Position numbers and translations under genes: made by a program. From DATLFA01 sp039915945 (lineage in GTDB: Bacteria; Actinomycetota; Acidimicrobiia; Acidimicrobiales; WLNW01), in assembly GCA_039915945.1 (NCBI GenBank), contig JBDSMH010000036.1:1-10546 (forward strand): DNA of 10,546 nt, read 5' to 3'. Below are positions 1 to 6,279 of the stretch, piece by piece. Numbering within the stretch: the first letter of the stretch is position 1; each line of letters begins with the position of its first letter. The notes under the pieces were generated by a model. It was given only the letters and a program-made list of their open reading frames with translations, was not told the origin of the DNA and searched no databases.

Positions 1-29
1 GCGCGTCAACTTTTCGGTATAGGACGCGC
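1..29. repeat. 7-bp inverted repeat at the left edge
   Basis: GCGCGTC (1-7) is exactly complementary to GACGCGC (23-29), separated by 15 nt that include TTTTCGGTATAG. It lies immediately upstream of the probable -10 box of the dienelactone hydrolase gene. It could be an operator, or the end of a terminator belonging to a gene outside the window. The arms begin at base 1, so the full extent is unknown, and arms this short can arise by chance in GC-rich DNA. Confidence 0.25.
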
Positions 30-31
30 AG

Positions 32-37
32 TAGGGT
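32..37 (+). promoter_or_regulatory. Candidate -10 box (TAGGGT) for the DLH gene
   Basis: TAGGGT fits the actinobacterial TANNNT -10 consensus and ends 8 nt before the ATG at 46, so transcription would begin at or within a few bases of the start codon. The AGGG inside it could instead act as a ribosome binding site 9 nt from the ATG; the two readings cannot be separated from sequence. No convincing -35 is visible. Confidence 0.35.
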
Positions 38-45
38 TGCGACTC

Positions 46-738
46 ATGGCAGAGACCGTGAACTTCGCGAGCAACGGCACGACCGCATCGGGATACTTGG
101 CGCGGCCCGGTAGTGGGTCGGGGCCGGGCGTCCTCGTGATCCAAGAGTGGTGGGGACTCGACAGCGGCATCAAGGAAATGGCCGACCGCCTCGCGGCTGC
201 GGGCTTCGTCGCCCTTGCGCCCGACCTCTACCACGGGGAGCTCGCCGGCCACGACGAGATGGGCAAAGCGGGTCAGCTCATGCAGAGCCTGCCGCCCGAT
301 CGTGCGGGGCGCGACATGAGCGGCGCCATCGATTACCTCGCCGGTCTCGATGGGGTGACCGGCACGGGCATCGGCGTCGTCGGGTTCTGCATGGGCGGCA
401 TGCTGTCGTTGGTCATCGCGGCGATGCGGCCGGACAAGATCGCGGCGGCGGTGCCGTTCTACGGATTCCCACAGGGCCCGGGCGAACCCGACTGGTCGCA
501 ACTCACGGCCAAAGTCCGTGGGCACATGGCGGAGAACGACGACTTCTTCGGTCCCGAGGCCGCGAAGGCGTTGGAAGCGAAGTTGCAGGCGCTCGGCAAG
601 GACGTCACGTTGACCGTGCACCCCGGCACGGGCCACGCATTCATGGGTCCGCACAATGCGCTCGGCACGTTGAACGAAGAACTGGCCGCCGCGATCTGGC
701 CGCAGGTGCTGGCCTTTCTCCACGAGACGCTCGGCTGA
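46..738 (+). CDS. Dienelactone hydrolase family protein
   Basis: An alpha/beta hydrolase of the dienelactone hydrolase (carboxymethylenebutenolidase) family, 230 aa from the ATG at 46, close to the usual family length. The nucleophile elbow reads GFCMGG with Cys115. The acid is Asp165 or Asp166 in AENDDFFGP, and the catalytic His197 sits in HPGTGHAFMGP. Glu34 in QEWWGLD matches the family glutamate that holds the thiol in its resting state. All catalytic elements are present, so the enzyme should be active. There is no signal peptide, so it is cytoplasmic. Classical members open dienelactone in chloroaromatic degradation, but most genomic homologues have unknown ester or lactone substrates and no aromatic genes are nearby. 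A TTG at 37 would add three residues; the ATG is preferred because the TTG overlaps the probable -10 box. It appears to be monocistronic. Confidence 0.93.
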   Translation: MAETVNFASNGTTASGYLARPGSGSGPGVLVIQEWWGLDSGIKEMADRLAAAGFVALAPDLYHGELAGHDEMGKAGQLMQSLPPDRAGRDMSGAIDYLAGLDGVTGTGIGVVGFCMGGMLSLVIAAMRPDKIAAAVPFYGFPQGPGEPDWSQLTAKVRGHMAENDDFFGPEAAKALEAKLQALGKDVTLTVHPGTGHAFMGPHNALGTLNEELAAAIWPQVLAFLHETLG

Positions 739-798
739 GCTGGGGCATCCGGAAACGAGGCTCTTCGGCGTGCCCACGGAGCGTCACGAAGAAGATGT

Positions 799-828
799 TT
801 AACGCGCTGTTATTGATGGAAATACCAT
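799..828 (+). promoter_or_regulatory. Candidate promoter for the pseudokinase gene
   Basis: TTAACG (799-804) and TACCAT (823-828) are separated by 18 nt and resemble a housekeeping -35/-10 pair, giving a leader of roughly 30 nt before the ATG at 865. This is the most AT-rich part of the 126-nt gap after the DLH gene. A second TANNNT box, TAGGTT at 849-854, could serve instead. Neither is strong. Confidence 0.3.
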
Positions 829-830
829 CA
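814..830. repeat. Small hairpin TGATGG-AAATA-CCATCA
   Basis: A perfect 6-bp inverted repeat with a 5-nt loop (stem 814-819 and 825-830). It overlaps the candidate -10 box of the pseudokinase gene, so it could be a small operator. There is no following T-run, so it is not a convincing terminator for the DLH gene. It is short enough to be chance. Confidence 0.3.
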
Positions 831-864
831 CCGGTCGAGCCAATGTCCTAGGTTGTGGACCGCA

Positions 865-2181
865 ATGGCGCGATTCAAAATAGACGTAGCGGACGTCGAC
901 GCGAGGGTGCGGCAAGTGTGGGACACGACCACTAGTCGGTCTGTTTTGCTCGAGCGCGGCCTTCGCCGCGAACGCACCCGCAAGATCCAGGCGATGCCCA
1001 CGAGCCCGGCTATCGCACCCTACGAACGAGTCCGCATCAGCAATCGTGTGCACGTGGTCCATCCCGCGCCGCTCGAGTTCGCGCAGCCGATCGATGAGTT
1101 CGACGTCGCGCAGGCCATCGGCAGCATGCTCGATGGGTTGGCCTGGCTCCACGACCACGGAGTGACCCACGGCGCGATCGATGCGAACGCGCTCACTACC
1201 GGCCCCACGGGTGGTCGACTTTCTCTGGCCGGTGCCTTGAGCCGGTCGGCCGATGCGTCCGCCGAAGACGACGTGTACGCCGCATCGGCGTTGGCGTTCA
1301 CGCTGCTCGTGGGCGAACCGCCGGGCCCCGAAGCGCTCAGCGATGTGCGCCTCGCCGAGACCGCGTCGCCTCCGGTGGCAGCCGCGATCTTGGCCGGTCT
1401 CGACGTCGACGCATCGCGCCGTCCCACCGCCGCCTCGCTCGCCACGATGGTGCGCGGCGAATACTTGCCGGCGGTCAACGACAAGCCGCTGCACTCACCG
1501 GCACTCCTTCGCTTGCGCGAAATGCTGGCAACGGGCGTTGCGGCGCTCGAACGCTGGGCGGCGTCGGGGACTCAAGCCGTGCGTCCCTACGCGACGAGGT
1601 TCGGTGCCGGCGTCGGCGCGGCGTTCGCCATGGTGCTGCTCGCGACCGGGCTCGCCTTCGCCGATCAACGCGGCACGGGTGCGTTCGCGGATGACAGCTC
1701 GTCCCCGGTGCAATCGACGGTGGCCGACCTGATCGCGGCCCGCGTCGAAACACCCCCGCCGTCGACGACGATCATTGCGGTGGCCGTCTTTGCCATCGAG
1801 GACGTGATCGCCGCGAGCGAAATCGCGGCGCAACAGGCGGCCGCGCAGGCAGCCGCGCTCGCCACCACCACCACAATGCCGCCACCCGAGCCCGCTCCGA
1901 CCACGACCGCCGCGCCGGCGCCCCCACCCACGCGAGCAGTCGTCGTGACGGCGCCCCCGACGACCGCACCGCCGACGACCCTCGCGCCGAAACCGGTTGT
2001 GACGACTTTGCCGCCGACCACCGCCGCGCCGACGACGACGCGGGACGCGACGACGACCGCGCCAACGACGACGCGGGTAACGACGACGACCGCGCCAACG
2101 ACGACGCGCGCGACCACAACGACTCGGGCAACTACGACGACTCGGACAACTACGACGACCCGCCGGGGCAACGGACGATAG
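865..2181 (+). CDS. Pseudokinase-like membrane protein with Thr-rich tail
   Basis: A 438-aa protein from the ATG at 865 (a TTG at 853 would add four residues). Residues about 80-200 align by eye with the C-lobe of bacterial Ser/Thr kinases: LAWLHDHGVTHGAID stands where the catalytic loop should be, LAGALSRS where the DFG segment should be, EDDVYAASALAFTLLVGEPP is like helix F, and DASRRPTA is like the conserved RP(S/T)A. The catalytic loop has HGA instead of HRD and the magnesium-binding DFG is lost. No Gly-rich loop or N-lobe lysine is visible in the short N-terminal part. I therefore expect no kinase activity. One hydrophobic segment follows at about 247-265. Beyond it are a predicted extracytoplasmic region and a Pro/Thr-rich tail (about 334-434) ending in arginine-punctuated threonine repeats. 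The likely topology is cytoplasmic pseudokinase and outside stalk. The next gene starts 40 nt later. The fold assignment is inference from motifs, so another scaffold is possible. Confidence 0.72.
   Translation: MARFKIDVADVDARVRQVWDTTTSRSVLLERGLRRERTRKIQAMPTSPAIAPYERVRISNRVHVVHPAPLEFAQPIDEFDVAQAIGSMLDGLAWLHDHGVTHGAIDANALTTGPTGGRLSLAGALSRSADASAEDDVYAASALAFTLLVGEPPGPEALSDVRLAETASPPVAAAILAGLDVDASRRPTAASLATMVRGEYLPAVNDKPLHSPALLRLREMLATGVAALERWAASGTQAVRPYATRFGAGVGAAFAMVLLATGLAFADQRGTGAFADDSSSPVQSTVADLIAARVETPPPSTTIIAVAVFAIEDVIAASEIAAQQAAAQAAALATTTTMPPPEPAPTTTAAPAPPPTRAVVVTAPPTTAPPTTLAPKPVVTTLPPTTAAPTTTRDATTTAPTTTRVTTTTAPTTTRATTTTRATTTTRTTTTTRRGNGR
2044..2163 (+). repeat. Tandem repeats coding the Thr-rich stalk
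   Basis: Two 33-bp units (2044-2076 and 2077-2109) encode DATTTAPTTTR and VTTTTAPTTTR. They are followed by three 18-bp units (2110-2127, 2128-2145, 2146-2163) encoding ATTTTR, ATTTTR and TTTTTR. Both unit lengths are multiples of three, so gain or loss of a unit would lengthen or shorten the stalk without breaking the frame. The threonine codons are mostly ACG, with some ACC, ACT and ACA. Confidence 0.8.
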
Positions 2182-2209
2182 GTCGACTAGTAGCTAACCC
2201 GACGATCGC

Positions 2210-2214
2210 GAGGG
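2210..2214 (+). promoter_or_regulatory. Ribosome binding site deciding the GTG start at 2222
   Basis: GAGGG lies 7 nt before the GTG at 2222. The reading frame is closed upstream by TAA at 2195-2197, and no better start lies between. This supports the downstream gene being translated on its own rather than being an unexpressed tail of its neighbour. Confidence 0.5.
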
Positions 2215-2221
2215 CAGGCCG

Positions 2222-2815
2222 GTGGTTTCGACCACACCGCCCGGCGGCGCGACAGCAACGACGGACAGCGGTGGATCGGTAACGACGCCCGGTGCCACGT
2301 CGTCGACGACTACCGCATTCGGCGCCTCTACGACACGCACATCTACGACGACACGCGCAGGGTCGGGCTCCACGACGCCGACGACGACCATCAATGGTGG
2401 CGGTGGTGGTGGCGCGGATGATGACGACCAACCGACGACGACGACCTCGACGACCTCGACGACTACGACCACGACTACTACCGCGACGACGACGTCCACT
2501 ACGACGACCACGGTGAATGCCGCCCCGTTCGCCGGCGCCGACGGCGGAACCGTGTTTCTGCTGTCGTCCACCACCATCGATGTCTTGTTCAATGACACCG
2601 ACAGTGACGGCTTCATCGTGCCGACGACGTTGCAAATTGTCTCCGCGCCGCCGCTCGGGTCGGCGTCGGTCGTGTACGTCGCGTCGAAGTACCAGATCCG
2701 CTACACCGCGCCGGCCCTCACCACCGGTACGACGACGCTGCGCTACAGGGTCTGCGACGACGACGGTGCCTGCGCCCAGGCGAACCTGACGATCACGATC
2801 TTCAGCCTGATCTAG
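2222..2815 (+). CDS. Thr-rich protein with C-terminal cadherin/Big-like domain
   Basis: A 197-aa protein. Residues 1-98 are low-complexity Thr/Ser/Gly sequence with a poly-Gly and poly-Asp patch near 59-69. Residues about 100-195 resemble the bacterial cadherin-like or Big_9-type beta-sandwich found in adhesins. They contain IDVLFNDTDSDG, a middle section with SAPPLGSASV, and the closing RYRVCDDDGACAQANLTITI. Cys178 and Cys184 could form a disulfide outside the cell. Such domains normally act extracellularly, yet there is no signal peptide, membrane segment or sorting signal. The gene may be the detached outer end of the preceding membrane protein, an open frame left by decay, or a protein exported by an unknown route. 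The spacing and a fair ribosome binding site favour co-transcription with the preceding gene. A probable terminator follows the stop codon directly. The domain call is from motif memory. Confidence 0.62.
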   Translation: MVSTTPPGGATATTDSGGSVTTPGATSSTTTAFGASTTRTSTTTRAGSGSTTPTTTINGGGGGGADDDDQPTTTTSTTSTTTTTTTTATTTSTTTTTVNAAPFAGADGGTVFLLSSTTIDVLFNDTDSDGFIVPTTLQIVSAPPLGSASVVYVASKYQIRYTAPALTTGTTTLRYRVCDDDGACAQANLTITIFSLI

Positions 2816-2844
2816 ACCGGCGGTGGTGGTACCACACCGGTTTT
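2816..2844 (+). terminator. Probable intrinsic terminator after the Thr-rich gene
   Basis: Starting at the base after the stop codon, ACCGG (2816-2820) pairs with CCGGT (2837-2841). Inside it GTGGT (2823-2827) pairs with ACCAC (2831-2835) around a 3-nt loop, leaving a small CG/A internal loop. TTTT follows at 2841-2844. The position and the T-run suit a factor-independent terminator that separates the pseudokinase pair from the permease gene. Confidence 0.55.
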
Positions 2845-2883
2845 GCCGAGGTGGCCTCCTTCCGCGACTGCCCGTGGGTCGCG

Positions 2884-2889
2884 TACGGT
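2884..2889 (+). promoter_or_regulatory. Candidate leaderless -10 box (TACGGT) for the permease gene
   Basis: TACGGT occupies -12 to -7 relative to the A of the ATG at 2896, exactly where a -10 box belongs if transcription starts on the start codon. There is no good ribosome binding site before this ATG, which also favours a leaderless transcript. No clear -35 is seen. Confidence 0.45.
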
Positions 2890-2895
2890 GCAGGC

Positions 2896-5280
2896 ATGAG
2901 TGGCCAGACAGGCGCGGCGCTGCGGTTGTGGACCGCCAGCGAACTGCGCCGGCGTTGGGCGGCGCTGGTCATGCTCGGTCTTTTGGCCGGAGCCGCCTCC
3001 GGCCTCGCCATCGCGGCCTTCGACGGTGCGTCGCGTAGCAGCAGTGCCTACACCCGCATGCGGGAAAAGTTGGCCGCCGCCGACGCCATCTTCTACCCGA
3101 GCCAGGTCCAGGCGGGCGACGCCGACGTGACGAAGCTCGGCACGCTCGACGAGGTCGAAGGATGGGCGGGGTTCGCCATCAACGACAGCAACATCGACGA
3201 GCCGCCCGGTGGCGCCCCGTTCATCGCGGTCGGAGACGGGTGGTTCGACACGATCGAGCGGGCAAAGGTGCTGGAGGGCAGGCTGCCCGACCCCGACGCC
3301 GACGACGAAGCAGTGGTCGACGTCGCGGCGATGAAGTTGGACCCGAACGCACACGTCGGGGCGGTGTTCACTTGGCGCAGTCTGTCGGTGGAGCAGAGCG
3401 AGCGCTACCCCGACGGCGCGCCCCCGGACTTCGACTGGATGACCGCCGCCGGCCCGGTGACCAAGTTGCGCATCGTCGGTGTCGTTCGTCTGCCGATGCA
3501 ACCGGTGGTGTCGTTCGCGTCGGGCGGGCTGGCGATCGCCGGGCCGGGCTGGGCCAAGGCGCACCAGGACGAAACGAGGTTCTTCTTCACCAACGCGCTT
3601 GTGCGGCTCGAGAACGGGGCCGCGGATGTGCCGAAGTTCAAAGCCGGCGTGTCACAGCTCTACGGCCGCGATGACATACCGGTCAAGGATCTGAGCGTTG
3701 ACATCAAGCGCGTGCAGCGGTCGGTGGAGATCGAGGAGACGGCTCTGATCCTGTTTGGCGCGGCGGTCGCCGCGGCGGCCGTTGTCTTGGTCGGCCAGAG
3801 TCTGCTGCGATCGGTGCGCGCGGGGGCGACGGGCCTGCCGGTGCTGCGGGCGATGGGCCTCGGCCGCGCGTCGCTGTACACGGGTCTCGTGGCTCCGCAC
3901 TTGCTGACCCTGGCGGTGGGCATCGTTGTCGCCGCGGTTACCGGCGCGGTGTTGTCGGCGCGATTCCCAATCGGGTTGGCACGCCAACTCGACCCCGACC
4001 TCGGCGTGCACGTCGACCCGTTGAGATTTGCGGCCGGCCTCGTCGTGACGGCAGGTGTGTTGTTGCTCGGAACCTTGGTGCTCGCGGTCATCACCACCCG
4101 AGGGTTGACGCGGCAGCGGACGCTCCGCCGTAGTCAATTGGTGAGCGTCGCCACGCGCGCCGGGCTACCGATACCGCCCGCGATCGGCACCAGCCTTGCG
4201 CTGGAGCAAGCACCTGCGCAGAACTCGCCCGTGCGACCGGCGTTGCTCGCGGCCATCATCGGTGTGGTCGCCGTCGTCGGAGCGACCACTTTGGTCGTCG
4301 GTATCGACGACGCATTGCATGAACCTGCCCGAGTCGGCACCGTGTGGGACCTCGAAGCCTCTCCCAACGACGTCGCGGATCTTCCGGCACTGCTCGCAAT
4401 GGCGCCGGGCCCGGACATCGACGGAATGGGTGTCGTCTCGCGGTGGCCGACGGTGGTGGGCGACATCGACGCGCCGGTCTACGCAGTGTTCGACGGAAGC
4501 GGATCGGCCGTTCGCTACGTGACGCTGAAGGGACGAGCCCCCTTGGCCGACGACGAAGTGGCACTTGGTCCGCGCACTGCGGCCAGCACCAATTCTGCTG
4601 TCGGCGACACCGTGACGGTGGGGCCGGATCATCGACTGATGCGGGTGGTCGGCATCAGCTTGTTCCAACAGACTCCGCACTCGTCGTTCGACGAAGGCGC
4701 GTGGGTGACGCCGAAGATCATCGACGAGATGAGTGGCATGACCCTGAACGAACGAAACGGCGCGGTGCTCATCCGGCTGCACCCCGGTGCAGACCGGGAC
4801 GCGGTGATGGCGTCGTTGAGCGAGTCGATGTTCGTCGAGACGCCAGGCGTCGTTCCCGATGTCGAGAACCTGGCGAATGTGCGCCGCCTGCCGTTGACGC
4901 TTGCGGCATTCCTCGCGCTGCTCGCGGTCGGCGCGGTCGGCCACGCGTTGTTGTCCGGCGCGCGGCATCGGGCCCACGATCTGGCCGTGCTGCGCGCTCT
5001 CGGCATCACACCGCGGCAGGCTGCCGCGTGCGTCTCGTGGCAAGCGACGATCATCGGCCTCATCGCGCTCGCTATCGGCATACCCGCCGGAGTGATCATC
5101 GGCCGGGCAGTCTGGCAATTGACGGCCGACTCGTTGTCGTTCGTCTACGTGGGACCGGTGTCGACGCTTGCAGTCGTGCTCGTCGCGCCCGGGGCGTTGT
5201 TCGTGTGTTGGATACTGGCAATCTGGCCCGCGCTCGCCGCTGGTCGACGTCCTGCCGCCGAGGTCTTACGCGCCGAGTGA
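2896..5280 (+). CDS. FtsX/MacB-type ABC permease, no adjacent ATPase
   Basis: A 794-aa inner-membrane protein from the ATG at 2896; a GTG at 2851 would add 15 residues but lies upstream of the probable -10 box. It has eight predicted membrane segments, near 24-44, 283-302, 332-353, 380-400, 450-470, 667-687, 715-737 and 756-777. Large extracytoplasmic domains of the MacB periplasmic-core type fall at about 45-280 and 471-665. FtsX domains occur twice (about 283-405 and 667-790), each with the coupling-helix signature (LRAMGLGRASLY at 317 and LRALGITPRQA at 699). This duplicated layout is typical of Gram-positive permeases for lipoprotein, peptide or envelope-related work. Such permeases need an ABC ATPase, but none lies on either side in this window, so the partner must be encoded elsewhere or further away. 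The substrate is unknown. The gene ends 24 nt before the BKACE start. Confidence 0.9.
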   Translation: MSGQTGAALRLWTASELRRRWAALVMLGLLAGAASGLAIAAFDGASRSSSAYTRMREKLAAADAIFYPSQVQAGDADVTKLGTLDEVEGWAGFAINDSNIDEPPGGAPFIAVGDGWFDTIERAKVLEGRLPDPDADDEAVVDVAAMKLDPNAHVGAVFTWRSLSVEQSERYPDGAPPDFDWMTAAGPVTKLRIVGVVRLPMQPVVSFASGGLAIAGPGWAKAHQDETRFFFTNALVRLENGAADVPKFKAGVSQLYGRDDIPVKDLSVDIKRVQRSVEIEETALILFGAAVAAAAVVLVGQSLLRSVRAGATGLPVLRAMGLGRASLYTGLVAPHLLTLAVGIVVAAVTGAVLSARFPIGLARQLDPDLGVHVDPLRFAAGLVVTAGVLLLGTLVLAVITTRGLTRQRTLRRSQLVSVATRAGLPIPPAIGTSLALEQAPAQNSPVRPALLAAIIGVVAVVGATTLVVGIDDALHEPARVGTVWDLEASPNDVADLPALLAMAPGPDIDGMGVVSRWPTVVGDIDAPVYAVFDGSGSAVRYVTLKGRAPLADDEVALGPRTAASTNSAVGDTVTVGPDHRLMRVVGISLFQQTPHSSFDEGAWVTPKIIDEMSGMTLNERNGAVLIRLHPGADRDAVMASLSESMFVETPGVVPDVENLANVRRLPLTLAAFLALLAVGAVGHALLSGARHRAHDLAVLRALGITPRQAAACVSWQATIIGLIALAIGIPAGVIIGRAVWQLTADSLSFVYVGPVSTLAVVLVAPGALFVCWILAIWPALAAGRRPAAEVLRAE

Positions 5281-5290
5281 GCCGGCTTGC

Positions 5291-5296
5291 TACGGT
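5291..5296 (+). promoter_or_regulatory. Candidate -10 box (TACGGT) for the BKACE gene
   Basis: TACGGT within TTGCTACGGT ends 8 nt before the ATG at 5305, implying a leader of about 0-3 nt. It is the same hexamer as that before the permease gene. It lies in the 24-nt gap after the permease stop, so the BKACE gene may have its own promoter despite the tight spacing. Confidence 0.42.
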
Positions 5297-5304
5297 CGTT
5301 CACC

Positions 5305-6240
5305 ATGGGGTTGTTCGACGAGGGCAAGATCGCGATCCGGGTCGGCGTCAACGAGATGCAGCCCAAGGCCATCAATCCCCGCGTTCCGTACGGTGCCGAC
5401 GAAGTCGCGGCCGCGGCGATCGAGTGTGCCGCATCTGGCGCGGCGATCGTTCACTTTCATTCGCGCACCGATGACGGCGCGCAGGCACTCGACGACGACG
5501 GCAACGGCGCAGGCATCTACCGCCGGGCGATGGAACTGACTGCGGCAGAGTGCGACATCATCATGGAGCCGACGAACCTGCCGCGCGGTAATGACCCGTC
5601 GCGCTCGGTCGATGTGCCGCACTTGTGGTCACTGGTCGACAGCCCTCCGCGGGGAGCGCGACTGGAGGTCGTCAACCTCGACGGGTTCCGCTTCGGGCGA
5701 GCGGGTTGGGATAGCGACGAACAGCGGCTGATCGTCATCAACGGACGCGTGTGGGACCGCGACGCGACCTTCGAAGGCCCCGAGGTCATACGCGAAACGA
5801 TTGCGCGCGGTTTGGTGCCGTGCTTCGGCGTGTTCGATCTCGGTGACACGCGGATGTTGTCGGCGTTTGCCGCTGCGGGGCTGGTGCGACAACCGGTGTT
5901 GCTTCAGATCAATTTCTTCTGTGACTTGATGACCGGACCGAGCCCGACCATCGAAGCGCTCGACGCGATACTTGCCGAGTGGCGACGGCGCGACATCGAC
6001 TCGGAGATCTTCCTCTTCGCGCGGGCGATGCCTGATCGGGCGAGCTACGAGGCATTGTTCGAGGCGGCAATCGACCGCGGCGTGCATCCCCGCGTCGGGT
6101 TGGGTGACAACCCGCATCTCTTCGACCGAAGCTGTGACATGGTCGAGCATGTGATCGAAATAGCCGGACGCAAGGGTCTCGTGCCCGCGTCACCCACCGA
6201 ACTGCGGGCCCGCGCCAACGCGTCGACCCTCGACTTCTGA
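5305..6240 (+). CDS. BKACE family (DUF849) beta-keto acid cleavage enzyme
   Basis: A 311-aa TIM-barrel protein of the beta-keto acid cleavage enzyme family, near the usual family length. These enzymes use zinc to cleave a beta-keto acid with acetyl-CoA, giving acetoacetate and a new CoA ester; the founding member, Kce, acts in lysine fermentation. The metal-binding HxH is His50/His52 in VHFHSR. The distal motif reads RVGLGDN (263-269). By comparison with Kce (Arg226, zinc ligand Glu230, Asp231), the arginine and aspartate are kept but the zinc-binding glutamate position is Gly267. Other family features are the NPRVPYGADEVA region near 24-35, the IIMEPT strand at 85-90, and LLQINFF near 199-205. 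The ATG at 5305 is preferred over a TTG at 5287, which would overlap the -10 box. The substrate cannot be predicted. The gene is followed after 39 nt by the MscS-type gene. Confidence 0.88.
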   Translation: MGLFDEGKIAIRVGVNEMQPKAINPRVPYGADEVAAAAIECAASGAAIVHFHSRTDDGAQALDDDGNGAGIYRRAMELTAAECDIIMEPTNLPRGNDPSRSVDVPHLWSLVDSPPRGARLEVVNLDGFRFGRAGWDSDEQRLIVINGRVWDRDATFEGPEVIRETIARGLVPCFGVFDLGDTRMLSAFAAAGLVRQPVLLQINFFCDLMTGPSPTIEALDAILAEWRRRDIDSEIFLFARAMPDRASYEALFEAAIDRGVHPRVGLGDNPHLFDRSCDMVEHVIEIAGRKGLVPASPTELRARANASTLDF

Positions 6241-6279
6241 TCCGTGCGGTCCCTGAGGTCGGGGTAATTCACCGCTATT

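Noticed and set aside
147..851. Long overlapping open frame across the DLH gene and its downstream gap
   Set aside because: Its translation is Arg-rich with no recognisable domain, and it overlaps in another frame a gene with a complete catalytic triad. It is a GC-rich shadow.
2160..2225. A single-base sequencing error splitting one pseudokinase-Ig gene
   Set aside because: Stops at 2179, 2188 and 2191 close the first frame and a stop at 2195 closes the second. One insertion or deletion cannot join them; at least two would be needed.
2044..2510. CRISPR-like or noncoding repeat array
   Set aside because: The repeats are short, in frame and encode Thr-rich protein; there are no spacers of regular size between conserved repeats.
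1665..2635. Val-rich antisense open frames opposite the Thr-rich regions
   Set aside because: Poly-Val arises mechanically as the reverse complement of ACG/ACC threonine codons (CGT/GGT-type reading shifted to GTC/GTG). No start signal or domain supports them.
2851..2895. Upstream GTG start for the permease
   Set aside because: The added 15 residues have no support, and the TACGGT box would lie inside them. The ATG at 2896 gives a normal short cytoplasmic N-terminus.
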